Positions 50,601 through 64,000 of a stretch of DNA of 64,000 bases are shown piece by piece. This DNA is from Archilochus colubris (taxonomy: Eukaryota; Chordata; Aves; Apodiformes; Trochilidae). The DNA lies in contig CM041084.1 in the NCBI GenBank assembly GCA_023079485.1, positions 21,604,609 to 21,668,608 of the forward strand, given 5' to 3'. A program made the position numbers and the translations under genes. The notes beneath the pieces were generated by a model. That model was not told the origin of the DNA and did no database searches. It saw only the letters and a list, made by a program, of their open reading frames with translations. Position 1 is the stretch's first letter. The number at the start of each line of letters is the position of its first letter.

Positions 50601-53600
50601 CTGCAATGAATCCACTGAGTATTGGAAAAATCTCTGGGAAGCAAAGAGGAAATCTGTACTGGGAGAGAAGAAAAAACAGATTCACAAAAATCTATACAAA
50701 ATGTGTAGATGTAGGCCCTTCTTCTGTGGTCTCTCTCTGCCTGCTGGAGTGGTAAGCAGGACCACGAGCAGGGCAGAGGACTGGAAAGTAAAGCTGCAGG
50801 AGGACCTAAAGGCTACAGGACAGGGAGACAGATATGAAAAAAAAAGATTTATAATCTGCTTCTCCAGTTTCAGAAAGAGGAAAACAAGATTGGAGACATC
50901 AGTAAACATTCAAGCACACAACTGACTTTTGCTTAATAGTATCTTTTTTTTATATGCAAAGCATTTTGTCTCTAGGAAGGGACTGAAGTCTTTGCAGTGA
51001 GGATGTTAGGTAGGGAATGAATGCTGAAGTAAGTAAGAGGTGGCAGAAGCCCTACTCCTTTTCAGCATCAGACACTGGATTTCTTTCACTATAAAATGAA
51101 ATTTTTCAACAGCTAACATTTCAAATTCTGTCATTTCCTCACTTGCATCCTTTGTTTAGTGTTTTTAGTTTTGTACAAACTTTAAGTATGGCAGAAGGTG
51201 ACATTGGTGCTTTAAGGATTGTTGTCTTCTGGGGAAAAAAAATAAAAAGGAAAGATAACAGAACTTGTGATGTTATTTATGGCAGATGACTGTCTTATGA
51301 ATGTACAAAGCTTTGCTGCTGCATAGACACTGCTTGCACAATGAGATGGACTTTCAAAAATCCTCAGGTATTCAACTAGGTATTCAACACTTCAACACAG
51401 AACTTTTTTTTTTTTTTCCCCTAGTTTGGGCTAAGTTGTGTACCTTTAACTTCTGGGGTAATGCTTTATTTTGAATTGTCCCACTGAGGTCAACAGAGCT
51501 GCTAATGAGGTATTGTTCATCCTAAACAGGAGTGCCAGGTTCTACTGACATTTTGTTTTTGGCATGATTGGCCATTTTCAGTCATTGTTTTGTAAAATGC
51601 ATGATGGCAAGTTTTACAACATGAGACTAAGAATCAGTAAACAGCAAGAAGTAGCAATTATTCTTGCTTTGAGTGTATTCTCTTGTTGCCTTCTAAGAGC
51701 AGGTATTCATATGAAAAATAGCCCTTCAGCAACCATTTGTGTGAACAAAAAGCCTGTTTGTATCAATGCTCATAAATAAAAAATCATAAGAGTTGTAAAC
51801 ATGATTGAACTGAATAGTCACTTGGCATTCAAATGAGTGTTAGTAAACACTGAGCAAAGGGGAAGATGCTCTAGGAGGTTCCTTGCTCAGGGAATTTCTC
51901 AGGAAGCACAGAAGGTATTTCAAACTAGGCTGTGAGGACAGAGCAGACTGTCTTTGAGAGGTATATAAAGAACTGCAGACTTCTGACCTTGAACAACCTG
52001 GACAGTCTTATTTCTTTTTTCTGCCACAGACTGCTAGAAAACACATTCCCATCTGAAGTCCTCAGCACTGGCTAACCGGTTCCAGGAACTGGAGTCAAAT
52101 CAAGTTCTGTCTATGCAAACTTTAGGGTTTTTTTTTTATCTAGTAGATGGCTGACTTCCACCTGCACTAAAATTTTGGAGTTAGTGTTGAGGAAAAGGAA
52201 TGATAATTGTGTCACCTTAGGAGATGTCTCGATAAAGAGGTACTTGCTTCTCCTCTAAGAAGGTAACATCTCTGGTAGTTGTGTTGCTTTCAGCTTAAAA
52301 GTGAGGTAGTAAATCTTTGACTTCACTTCCGAGGACACAAATACATTTCAGTCTAGAAGAATGACAAATACTGAAGGATGGCTTTGACTCTTGGTAAAGG
52401 AACATCTAGGCCCTGCTAGATGTGATACCCTGTGTTTTGAGTGTGCAACACAGTCTTGTCAGACTTGTCAAAATTCATTTCATTTCAATTGGCCATGATT
52501 CTGCCCAGTTCTCCTGGGCTGAATCAATCACCACTAGGTGAGCCAGCAAGCTGAAGGACCTACTTGTGACACAATCACCTCTACAACTAATAATTGTTCT
52601 TCACCACGGTTCTGATTTGGCCAGCAAGCAGTCATCCAGACACTGAACCCTGAACTTTGGTTCAAGTGCCTTAATACAGTCTGGGGATTGTTTCTAATAG
52701 GAAAATGTGAATGAATTGGACAAATATGGCAGCAAGAGCAAATGTCTCATGTCTCATTTTCAAGGCCAGAAGACTGGTGAGCTTTAGTGTGATTTCTTCA
52801 GTGCTATTCACATAAGTATCTCTTTTCCTGTCAGCTCAATTTTCATATTTCCAAATTCCCCCCACCAGAGTTCACATAAATTATTCTAACTGGTATCTGG
52901 CCAACAGCAGTCTCAGAGAGACAATAGTTGACTTCAAGACAAAGAGGATGCATTGGCCTCTGTCCCCAGTAAAGTTCTCCAAGGGAACTTCTGGCCTAAC
53001 TGTAGTGAAGACCTCTGGGCTTTTGCTATCCAGTTTCAGTAAACGCCATTTCTGTATGGAAATTGAATAAGTTTAGAAGGAAAATAAACTTGCAATTTTT
53101 AAGGATTTGAATGTGGGTTGTTCACCTGTAGGTTAACTGGAGGACCATAAACAGAGGGAAAAAATTAAAAGTAAAATTTATAGTAGGTGAATTTGGAGAA
53201 GTTTTACTTGTTAATAAAAATTTGATTTAAAATGTTTGTCAAAGTTTTGCAGAAAGATGTGACTCTGTTATTTTTCTTCATCTATTAGCAGGTGAGCAAA
53301 TAGTTTCCATTCCCATCAAAAAAACCAGTGTAAATGCAAAATAACTATCTAGTGATGGTTTTGAACCAGCACATCAACTAGGTGCATCCTGCAAGTATTG
53401 CAGCATCCTACATTAAAATGTCAGTTGTGTTGTGAGTAAGCAGGTAACGATGCTACTTTACTTTACCAATAACTTCAAACAGTCTTGGAGATTGACCTGT
53501 TTACTCAAGGTGTTGGGAGAAAATATTGCCCAAGAGTTTTCCTCTATGCCAACAATGGTTATATATTAACAGCTCCTCAGTCAGCAATGAGAAGTGAAAG

Positions 53601-53684
53601 TACACTGTCTGTAATTTAATCCCTTCATGTGGCTTTTTGCTGAGTTGGCTGATCCCAGGAGCAGCCTGAGGAGTCATAGGAGCA
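47642..53684. other. Unique DNA, no gene recognised
   Basis: Contains AT-rich low-complexity sequence at 47748-47812, a tandem repetition of AACTTTTCTTTGAAA at about 47936-47967, an (AT)n tract at 48525-48540, and T-runs at 50070-50079 and 51404-51417. There is a short duplication AGGTATTCAAC at 51367-51388. Open frames such as 50542-50925 (127 codons) have no recognisable domain. Confidence 0.5.
48525..48540. repeat. Short (AT)n tract
   Basis: Uninterrupted AT alternation within an AT-rich stretch. Confidence 0.8.
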
Positions 53685-53728
53685 GCCTGTAAATGCACCA
53701 ACCTTACAGTGCCAATGCATTTACAGGC
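53685..53728. other. 13-bp perfect inverted repeat, 18-nt loop
   Basis: GCCTGTAAATGCA (53685-53697) and TGCATTTACAGGC (53716-53728) are exact reverse complements separated by 18 bases. A second, shorter pair AACCTTA / TAAGGTT (about 53700-53706 and 53734-53740) overlaps it. Just upstream GGAGCAGCCTG occurs twice (about 53658 and 53679). No flanking T-run or transposon end is visible. Function unknown. Confidence 0.8.
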
Positions 53729-56700
53729 ATCTATAAGGTTTTCCTTGGAAGGGTGTCTGGGCTTATCTTCATCTGCAGAGGATGTGCACAAGGCAGTTGA
53801 AGAATATGGAGGAGGGTGGACAGGAGTAGCTTGGGTAACGGGAGGGCAAGTCAGAAGTTTGCTGAGCAGATTACACACGTTGACCCTGGGAAAAGCTGTC
53901 TTGCTGATGGCTTCCAGTGACTTCTACTGGCTGAACAATGGGCAGTCAGTAAATTTGGTGTCCTGTCCATGTCTGTGTAATTTTGGTTACTGTTTCCTCT
54001 CGGGTTCAGCATCCATTCCATACCTCCCTTCTTCTATCCCAGCTCCCAGGTTTTGTCTATATTTTCTAAAAAGGCATCTATACAGCAACAAAAACTACTT
54101 GAAGCAGAAACAGTTCTGCCTTGCACATCAGATGCATCAGAACCTAACTGCAGCCAAATTAAAATGTTTATAGACTTATTTGTCCTGTTTAGAAAAGAAA
54201 AGTTTCTCTAATGTTGTAGGTGCTAATGAGAAATGCATATCATCAATTTACAGTGATAGTCTGTTAAAAATTACCAGTTATGTGAACAGGTATTTTTGTA
54301 GACCAAGAGTGAATTTTTAGGTAAATTGAAGTTGTGACTAAATAATTCCAGTCCTGTCTATCTACTTGTTAATGAGATGTCTCTGATCCAATTTTAGCTC
54401 CCTAAAGTCTGGGTTCCCACTAAAAATGCAAATAGAAAGACTTACCTTCTGAAGGTACTAATCCCTCTCCATTTTCAGAAGCCTGTGTGATTTCACTTAG
54501 CTAAGATGAATCTCACTGTGTCAGATATAGCCTCTTGGAATGGAAAGACTGGCAAGGTTGGGTGCTTTTTCACAACTATTGAGTAGCATTTCACTTTAGC
54601 ATTTTTAGGGATTACTGTCTTGCATAATTAACCTCTTGACTTAGAGGTTATCAAAAGGAACTTTGCATGCACAACAAGATGAGGTCCTTGAAATAATGAA
54701 ACCTAGCATAAAACTTCTTGTTACTATTATTACCACCATTGAATAGAATATACCCTGAGACTATGAAAGCTGCAAGTGGAAAGCAGGTGTCTGGTGCCTG
54801 TTGTGCTAAGTGACTTTTGCTATTTAAGCAGGTACTATAATTAAGTAGGAAGTCAGTCCCATGGAAAACAATTTCTTCCAAACCAGCATGTAGCATGTGA
54901 TTGTCATAACTCTAAACCCAAGGATCTAGTATATGATAGCCACCAAATGAGAAAACACTTTGTTTTTTTTAAATATGCCTCTTGCTCTGCACTATTAGAC
55001 CTAGGACAAAAATGTGAAATTGGGACTAGAGATTTATTTTAATATGTAAATATACAGAAGTCTGTTTTCTGATTAAACTTGCAAAGGCAGCTTTAAATAT
55101 CCATAACCTCAAAGAAAGAAAACACTGCAAGGGGTACCTTATAATGCATGCAGATAGTTGCTTTTAAAATTATGCAGTAATTCTCAGTATTTAAAATAAA
55201 ATATTTCCTAGATTCAAATTCCTATCAGATTTTCATTTGGACAAGAGAGAACAAGAAAAGAGATAACAAGAAAAACCAACAAACACCAAACCTACTCAGG
55301 TTATCTAATCACAGTAATAAAACAGGATCCCGTTTTCCTGATATGAAATTATACTGCATTGTGAGTCACTCAGCATTAAAACAAACCAGGCATTGGATAA
55401 AAGTTGAACTTCATGCTGGGGTCTAATGGAGGAGGAGTACCCAAACCCAATTCTGCTTAAATTGCCCTTCTGTTCGACACATTAAAGTAATCCTTGCTCT
55501 TGTGCAGACATGATAGATCATGTTGCCTGCAAAGGTCTGGGATTTTTAGTAGACAGACTGAGGTTTAAAGCTTTTTTGTTCTTAGGCTGCTACATGACAA
55601 CTTTGTTTTACAAACTTTTCTTATTTTTCTAAGTCAATCAGATGCAGAACTTTTTGGAAAGCTGTCAGTGTTATTCAGCTGTCAGTACTATTCCAATATT
55701 TTTATGGTTTTTAGCCTTCCAGCTAAAGTGTAACTTAAACACTATCTTATTGGTTGTGATTTATCTTTGTTGTGATAACACATTCTGGAAGTATTGTCTG
55801 AAGGCACTTCCTAAAGTTTATGCCCTCGTTGTGTTCACAGCCCCTAAATGCTACAGGAAAGGGTGAATATATAGCTGGGTTGAAGAAAGGTTAGAACACA
55901 TTAAGTGTCTTTATGATACGTAAACCTGCCAAAATACTGCTCTCAATGGTCACAAGCTTATTCTGCAATGGAAACCAAATAGGATTTTGTCAGGAAAAAT
56001 ATATCAGTACTGCTGATACTAAATTACTGAAAAACTGCAGGGTAAAAGTAAAATTCAAGGCAGGATAATAGATTTTTAAGACACTTTTGGCTTAAAAACA
56101 GAAACAAAAGGCAAGGGCTGTAACCATGGGACCTGGCAAATTTCTTCCTCCTTCCACTGACTCTAGTATCAAAGTCCACTGGTCTAGGAGGAACACAATC
56201 TGATCCCTGGTTAGTGGATCTTTGTGCCTGAATTTGGTTTGCTTCACTTCACAAACCACTGCTGGTGATCAGATAAGTACCAAGGTATCTATTGATTTAA
56301 AGTCAAGCTAATTGCTGGTGGTCATGCTGACAACTTGATTCTCTTCAGCAGGTTTTAAGGACTAAACCTTCTGATTGCATACTTTTCTTTTTTGTGATGG
56401 TTTAGGTGTGCTTGTAGCCATGTGAGGCTTTAACATACACTGTGCAGCACTTCTAGGGAATTGGCAGTGCCTCTTGCTCCTACTTCATGAGCTATATCAT
56501 TGGCACATCCCCTAATAGTTGCAATGAAATAACAAAGCTTTATTAGCAAAACATAATTGCAATACACAGTATCTGAAATGCTGGCTCGGATTCTTGGCTA
56601 TATCTCAGGAACACTGAAGAAGCCCAAGAAGAGGCTTTTGACCACTTTTGTTTCTGTGTAGGAGAGAACAAGTCTTGCCCATTTTGTCTGGCCATGACAG

Positions 56701-59700
56701 TGTTATTCTTCCCATATGCAGTTTCCTGGCTATGTTCTGTTCTTGGCTGCATGTATACAGAAGAGAAAATTTGAATCCAGGCTTCCAAGTCTTATTTCTT
56801 TGTGGAAAAATGTAACAGAAGGGACAACATTCACCAGTATATCCCCATGCAATGCCAGGGTAAAGGAGTGCTCTAGCCAGGCCTCAGCACACCAAAGGGT
56901 TAGGAGTAGAGAGGTTAGAGCTTCTTCTTTGAATTAGTAGTAGTCAGCTGCCTGGGGCAGCCAAAGTTTAGAGCAAGGAATATGGGCTGCAGTCACTCAT
57001 TTGGCCTCCTGAGGAGCTTAGGTGAGTTAAACTCAACTTGCTGGGTCAACAAGATTGCTGGGTCATTTCTCCCTTCTCTTGCCTGCTCACTGTGTGCTTA
57101 CCTGAGCTGCTGACTTGCTGTGTCCCAGACCTGACTTCTTCCTTCCCTCTGACAAATCTACTTGGCATTGTTCCCAGTGCCATGATACCCTCTGGGATGA
57201 ATATTAGGCAGCAGAAATGATCATGCATCTATTGCTGGGCTCATAGGCAACATGATGAGTGCTGAAATAGAGTTACTGACTTGATACCTGAAAGGTATGC
57301 AGAAAAGTAGGTTTTGCAGAAATTCAAGATTACCTCTTCAGAAAGAAATACTCTTTTCATGAACACACCAGGGGGAAATTTTAGCTTTTCACAAGCCAGA
57401 TAACTTCGTAGCTCCTCAAGTGGTATTGTCAAAGGTTCTGAGGGTAAAAGAGAAGAATACGTGTGTCAGAAGACGTGATATCTGACATCAAAATATGAAA
57501 CAAAAAAGATGTCACAAAAATATTTACTATGTCTTTTATGTATGTATTACTGCAATGAAAATTTTTTTCCTCCCAGTTTAAACTGTGCCAGTAGAATTCT
57601 TCTGTGGTGATAAACACTAACTTTCACTCAAATAGGAATTTGAAAATCTATTGGAAGCAACATTTTTCAAAGTTTCTATCTGCAGACCTGACTCTACTAC
57701 AGACAGAAAGTTGACACAGAAAGAGAAAGTGGCTGCATATAGAGATGTGTAATTTTTCTGCACTTATCTATTTGATTAACATGGTGTACATTATTAAAAT
57801 TCTCACAGAGTCCCACAGCAAAGAAACTGAATAAATGCAGAGATATTAGCATGGTTATATTAAATTGCAACCATTTCCCATTTTGCTTTTATTGAATGTT
57901 TTATTAATTACAATGATATCATTAATTTTTTGTGTTGAGGCCAGTCTGTACAGCATGCTTTTCTCCATCAAGTGGAACTTGGGAATGCTGTTCTGTATTA
58001 TTTGACATGAGCAAAACAGTAAAAGCATAAATGCTTGATACAGCTCTGCTGGGAAATATATTTCTACTTAGCTGTTTTTTCAAAGTTATAATGGGGGAGC
58101 AATTCCCTATTAAGTTATTCTTTTTTTTTTTCAAAAACAGCAAACATAAACTTGCATTACTATGCCATTAACAGCAAGTTTAAAACGATTGGCCAGATTG
58201 TTGGGTTTTTTTTTTGCTAATCTAGCCTATTTTTCCCTGCTTAGACATGGTTGGTAGCATTTGTATTTTGTGAAGTTGTTTTGCAAATAGAACAATTATT
58301 TGCCTGCCTGCAGTCCTTGCCTGGAAGCAGCATGAAAGAGGTGGAATGTACATGCAAAGTACTTAAGAGCACTGGAAACTAAATCTCTCTTCCCACTCCC
58401 TGTCCTGATATGAAAGGATTAGGGAAAAAAATCAAAGTATTACCCCGCCTATCTTTAGGAAGCTCTAATGGAAAGTCATAAACCTAGCCTTCTTGCAAGC
58501 AATTTTATTTTATTAATTTCCTTTCAGTATTTGAAATTCAGCTCCATTTTCTTCAGTTGTGCTGCCTGTCTTCACAGCTACAGCATCCTTCCCTTTGGCC
58601 TTGCTGGCTTATTAGGCAATTGAGTCAAGCTTGTCACCATCAGGAATCTTTCATGGTAAATCATACCAGTTCATGCATTTTGGAGGAAAGGGCTGCTAAG
58701 ATCGTTTTTCAGGCTGTAAGAAAAACAGCTAATTGGTGCTAGTCACAGTAACTAACTCTCCTTACCAACATGGCCAAAATGGAAAAGGCAGTATTAAGAA
58801 CTGCTGCAGAATATAAAGAGTTAAAACTACTAAATAGGTGGCTCTGTCCCTTTGTCATGGCTTTCTTGACAGTGAATCCTCTAGTGCAATGGGTTTCTAG
58901 TGGAAGATGTGATCAAAGCATATTCAGAATCTTTAAGAGAAATTATGACAATGAAAAACAGCATTCCAACCTTTTGTGGAGAGCATGATAAAACATTTGG
59001 CTTTTGGTGGGCCAGGCTCAGATGGGAGTGCACGGGCCTGGAGTTAAAGATCTAAGCATGCTGGTGAACTGCTCTCCAAAAGCTGCTTCACAGCATCCCA
59101 TTTTCAGTTTATGTCCAGGTTCCTCAGATGATTAACTTTCCCAAAATCTCTTCAAGCTTCCCTCAGCTTAAGCTCCAGAACTGGCCATGGTGATGGTGCC
59201 CAACCCTCAGAGCCTCAGACTTTTGGACATGAAACAGTACTGGTTTGGAAGTGGCACGAAATGGGACATTAAGCTGAATTTAGGGAATTCAGTTTCAGGA
59301 ATGCTGAAGTGACTTGTACAGAGTTTCCAGAGCAAACTTTCTTTATCTGTGAAGAATTCCCCCAAATCCAGGCTCTCAGCCCAGCATGGGGTGGCAGCAA
59401 AATGCTCCTGATGTGCTGTGAGCTGAGTAAGCGTTGAAGGCTTGGAGCAGGTGGCAGCACAGGCTGAAGGTTTGTTATGGTAGGGAAGAAAATTAATAGA
59501 CCTCACTGCCCTACGAAGAAGAGCAGCAAAGGAACCAAAGTGTTCTCCTTCTCAGTGAGCAATTAGAAAGCCAAGAACCAGCAGCTTGTGTGACAGCTGG
59601 TGCTGATAGTTGTCCTAGAGGGCAATGCTGGTCTTCTTCTCTCCTTTCCCTTATGCTGGACTATGCTCTAATTAACCAGACAGAAAAAAAAAAAAACTTG

Positions 59701-62700
59701 GATCAACAATCTGGAAAACATCCCAAGGAGCAAATGTTGAGAAAATTTTATTATAAGTGACTGTATTAGAACTAAAGCAGAGGGACAGTGTTCTTACAGT
59801 TTGGGATCTCTGATACCATGTGGTTTTTGCTGGAAACAATAATGATGGTTTTCTATGAACAGCTAAAGTAAGGAACCAAAATGTCACTCTTTTTGTCAGT
59901 GTCCATGGTTAAATGACTTATTCTCTAGTTTGTTTTTTTTTTTTTTTAATTAACTTGCTAGTTATAACTTTCATTTTTGCTGTTCTAAGAAGTTTAGAGT
60001 ATTCCTAAAAGTAATCTTTTCAAACTTCAAAATGTCTTGTTGGAGGTATGTACTCCGTCTTATTGGATATGTACTCATAATAAAAATATGGCACAAAAGG
60101 AAGAGGTGTAGAGTGAAAAATCTTCCTACACATTTAAGAAACAAATATTGTTGATATTGATACTGTGAGAACAAAAATCTCCTTCACTAAGACATAATAA
60201 GGTCAAAATTGGTTTGCTTTAGAATGGGAAGGTCTGATTGAAAGACGTAATATTAATGATGAAATAATGGTGAAATAAGCAGAAAGCACTTGAATTAACT
60301 AATCTTGGATCGGTTGTGTTTTCACCATCATCGCTGAGTGCTTCCACATATACAAAGGGAGAAAAAGCATTGTGCCTGCTGCTGAAACTCTTTATAAGGG
60401 CCCATGGTAGTGACTTTTTGTGCTGTCTTTTAAAGGTACAAGTGGGGATTTACCCAAAAACAGTCCCACTTCTCCACCAAGAAAGAAACTGGTAATAGTT
60501 TAATTCATTATGCAAGTCTTTATACAGACTCAGGCCTTTTACTTTTCTAAAAACTTCAAGGTGACATTCCATAAGTTCCATGAACACTAACAAAGTAAAT
60601 TGCAAACTCAGCATGCTCTTCCTTTCTTTGTTTTCCTGGTTAGCTTAGGGTTTCACAGCCTGCCAGATGACTGCAGACAGAGTTAACATTTCACTTGAGA
60701 GAGAAATGTCTGCAGATCACTCATGGATTTCATACAAGTTTTGAGGAGGCATTAACCATGAAAGAATCTGCTTTGTTAGGGCAGAAGGCCATACCTTAGT
60801 GTCTTATGGACTAGCACAAAAGAGGTGTTGAAGAAGTCCAGATGGTAGTTGGATGACCCTCCCTAGAAGAACAGACCTTGTCAGGAAAGATTGTGGCAGA
60901 GGAAATTTTTATTATGTCAGCATTTTCTGTACCTGTGTTGAAAAACTGTCCCCAGTGCACACTAGAAATAGCCAGGACTGCTTGTACCTAACAAAATGTT
61001 ACTGTGGTTAGATGCTCCCATGAGTACTAAGGTTTGCAGCTGCAATGTTATTTTTATTTTATTTTATTAGTTTTTAATGACATTGTCCATTGTTTGTTCT
61101 TGATTAGATGATCTGTAGCAGATGCACACAAAGATGTTTTGTTGACTTTTAGATCATGTGATCTTTACTGACTGACTATTGACAGTCAAATCACCTGTCT
61201 CATAGTAGAGTTCACCATCTGAGCCTCTCTTTTGCATAGAAATTACTTGCATAGCATCTTTCCTGACGAGTTTTCCTGAAGAGCCTCTGTTTATCCATCA
61301 CAGCACTCCAGTTTTGCACTATCTCACACTGTATAGACAAATTTATATTTACATCACTGCTCTGCATACAGATGTTTATTTTCTGCACTGTGTGCATTTT
61401 TATACAAACACATGAGATGTGCCTTTGATCATCCTCCTTTCTCCTTGTGATTGTACCCTCCAAGATCTCATCCCATGTGCTCTTCCACCTCATCACCTCC
61501 TGCTTTGTTATCTGTAGGCTTTAATTTCCACCTGGTGAAGCTCGACACAGCTATTGATTAGGGCAGGATTGGTCCAATATTGTTGATCATATTTGGGCTG
61601 TTGGGTAATTTTACATGGGGACCAGCATATGATTTTGAAGTATTGAACTGAAACCTGGGAGGGAAAAAATCTATAACATAATCTGAAAAAGGAGGAGAAA
61701 TTGGAAAGACATGATCAAAAGATGGCAAAATAATTGTATCACAGCACAAATTTTTCTGCAAAGGTTGGAAAGGAAGCAGAAAATTCAGTCTACTATTCCC
61801 TTATCTTCAGTGAGAAAATCTGTTATCTTTGCTATTAATAAAATATTCCTCATCCCCTGTATCTCTGATTCACATACAAATTTTATATCAGGCATTGCAG
61901 TTAATTTCTCTTCCCCTTGGTTTAAATGAGGGAAGTTTGTGCAGTGGTTGTGAGTTTAATCTGCTGAGGACAGGTACGTGTCAGTGTGAGGCCACATGGT
62001 GGAGTTAAAGCCATGCTCAGTTTGCAGGCATCTCTGTACAGGAGCCACGAGAAGCTGCAGCTGTCTTTGTAGAGCTATCTTTGTACATGCAGTCTGGTAA
62101 CTTTTTAGTAGACTTGGTAATTAGAGATACATCATGAGGTATTTATTTATTATTATTATTTAAAACAAACCTCAAAAAACGTTGCCCTCCAACTTCTGTC
62201 TGGCTTGGATAAATCTGTATTCCATACCTGTGAACTGATCAAATTTAAAACTGCTTTGCTCCTAAAAAATGGAAAGTTAGAATGGTTTTCTGGTGAATCA
62301 ATCAGCTTGGTCCCAAAGTAAATTTTGGAATGGATTTTTCTCAAAAAAGCCAAAGCTGTGGAAGTAAAGAAGAAGTCAACAAATGATTGTGATTCAGTTG
62401 TCTTCTGGAAGGTTTGAACTACCCTGTGTAGTTCAGTTCTCTGTGCCTGAGGGGATCCAAACTATCCCCTGCTGTAATGTATATGCTTTAAGCACTAGCC
62501 TGTCATCTCAGGCTGAATAATGGCTTGATGGTTCTTAAAAGGAATATAAAAAAATTATTCTTGCTGACATACACATATATCTCCAACTTCGTGGTGTGCT
62601 TTCTGTTGTTCATTTCCAGTAACACTTCATTTCAGTAACACTAGGATAAAAGAAAGATGTCTGCTGGTGTTTATTATCATTGTCAGTGAATAACTAATTA

Positions 62701-64000
62701 TAAATAAAAATAGTGTGGCTAAATGTTACATTCAAGTATTAATTTAACTCATCAAGACTCCGAGCAGGACTTGAAGAGAACCTTCATTAAAAGCTACAGC
62801 TTCAGTGGAAGCAGGAAAAAAGACCTCAGTTTTTAAAAAGTGCTGGAAAACAGCAGATGGGCGTTTGAAGAAGTGTGGCAGGACAAAAAAAAAAATAGGG
62901 GTTGGAATAAAGAAGATAGAAAAAGGAGTTCTGGACATATGTATACACAAGATATGTCTTTCATACAGGTATGTGAAATTCAAATTTAAAGCTTTGCTCC
63001 ATGACCTTTCACAACTGCTTGCAGTGGCTTAAGCTGTGTTCACAGGAGTGAGGCTTTATCCCTTTATTCATTACCAGAAAATCGCTGTAAATTCTTATTA
63101 AAATAATGGAAAGCAACAAGAACTCTATAAGTCTGTAGTGATAATCATATCTATTATTAATTCTAAGCTGATCCATCATTTTGATTGTACTCTTAGAACT
63201 CTTCTTCTAGTGTTGAACATATTCCTCTCTGAGATTGCATGAAATTTGGATGTGCCCTGGAATGGTATTTTTTTTCCAGTCTTTACTATCTGCAGAATAC
63301 AACCAGAAAGCCTATTATTTTTTAAAAAATAAAACAGCCACAATTCTTTAGAAGATATTTTGAAAGAAACATTAACATACAAAAAGTATACTACTTATAT
63401 TATCTACTATGAATTACAGTAAATCTTACTGTACTCCCTGAGGGTTTTTCATTCTTTAATACAATACTGGAGTTCTGATTAAGAAATAGTGATTTGTTTC
63501 AAAAGCACACAGTGTAAAAAGAAACAAATATTTTTACTCCTTTATTTTTATTAAAATGTTTCCTTCTGGACCATAATTACTTCCCATTAATATCTCCTGG
63601 TGTCTGGATCAAAAGCTGGATCTGAAGTTTGCAGCAAGTATCTTATTTCTTTGTAAAATGACAAACATACCAGACTTCAGAGAATGATTTGGCTCTGGAT
63701 TCAGATTTCTGAATTATGATATGAGGCATTGTTAATACTGAAAAGTTTCAAGTTAAAATGAAACAGTTTTGGGTGCCCTTCAAAGGTTACCTTTATCAGA
63801 TGTTTTCAGAATAATCCCCTTCCCTTGTATAGTATCCTGAAACTTGCCAATGGGCTATTAAAGCAGAAGATAATAGGTTAACAGAACTGTTTTAATCCTA
63901 CCCTCCTGCTATTTTATTTTATTTTTTTCCATTTTATCACACCCCAGAAACATTTTAAGGAATCTGAAAAAGAGTGTAATTACTTTTTGCAGTGGCTGAA
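53729..64000. other. Unique DNA, no gene recognised
   Basis: No exon, RNA gene or transposon that I can support. Simple sequence: an A-run near 59683-59696, a T-run at 59932-59948, a (TTTTA)n tract at about 61049-61069, and ATTTATT/(TTA)n at 62141-62163. The 154-codon frame 53709-54173 and other frames lack recognisable content. An AT-rich motif-dense patch lies at 57770-57930. Confidence 0.5.
62141..62163. repeat. (TTA)n / ATTTATT simple repeat
   Basis: ATTTATTTATTATTATTATTTA: short, pure AT microsatellite. Confidence 0.8.

Noticed and set aside
50542..50925. 127-codon lysine/arginine-rich frame
   Set aside because: Composition follows the purine-rich local DNA; no domain or context.
53709..54173. 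154-codon frame
   Set aside because: No family resemblance; begins inside the inverted repeat and reads as random sequence.
1..64000. CRISPR arrays, bacterial operons, rRNA or tRNA genes
   Set aside because: No regularly spaced repeats, no cloverleaf-like A/B boxes noticed, and the repeat content is plainly avian nuclear DNA.

Overview
This window looks like bird nuclear DNA with no recognisable host gene. The diagnostic evidence is the repeats. At least eight copies of the CR1 LINE carry the typical avian 3' end (ATTCTATG-type octamers next to a 'GGTTGGAAGGGACC' box). Several LTR fragments belong to endogenous retrovirus families that I recognise from bird genomes. The DNA is AT-rich, and long non-repetitive stretches carry stops in all frames. 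I infer intergenic or large-intron sequence from a gene-poor macrochromosomal region. Species cannot be assigned from the sequence.

Layout. 1-690: the left edge of an ERV on the minus strand, with a 221-bp LTR followed by a leader containing a compound tandem repeat; it continues off the left edge. 691-2451: no feature. 2452-4395: an old minus-strand CR1 split by a ~920-bp ERVL-like LTR. 4396-14097: mostly unique DNA with microsatellites, two short CR1 pieces (10097-10245 minus, 13041-13264 plus) and a 69-nt near-perfect hairpin at 11776-11844. 14104-14428: a solo LTR with an intact 6-bp target duplication. 15041-15290: minus-strand CR1. 16485-17925: two divergently oriented fragments of ERVL-like LTR. 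17926-30803: mainly unique DNA with one CR1 (22508-22850) and an AT-rich, homeodomain/POU-motif-dense block at 23642-23960. 30804-30960: another LTR of the family seen at 14104. 36924-37200 and 41505-42505: minus-strand CR1. 46858-47641: the youngest-looking CR1, with an unbroken 233-codon reverse-transcriptase tail. 47642-64000: unique DNA with simple repeats and a 13-bp perfect inverted repeat at 53685-53728.

Nothing here works together as an operon or gene cluster. The content is a record of retrotransposon insertions in a gene desert. The items that deserve follow-up are the hairpin at 11776-11844, the possible conserved noncoding elements, the nested LTR-in-CR1 insertion, and the ERV entering from the left edge. 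All repeat-family assignments are from memory of the families and were not checked by a search.
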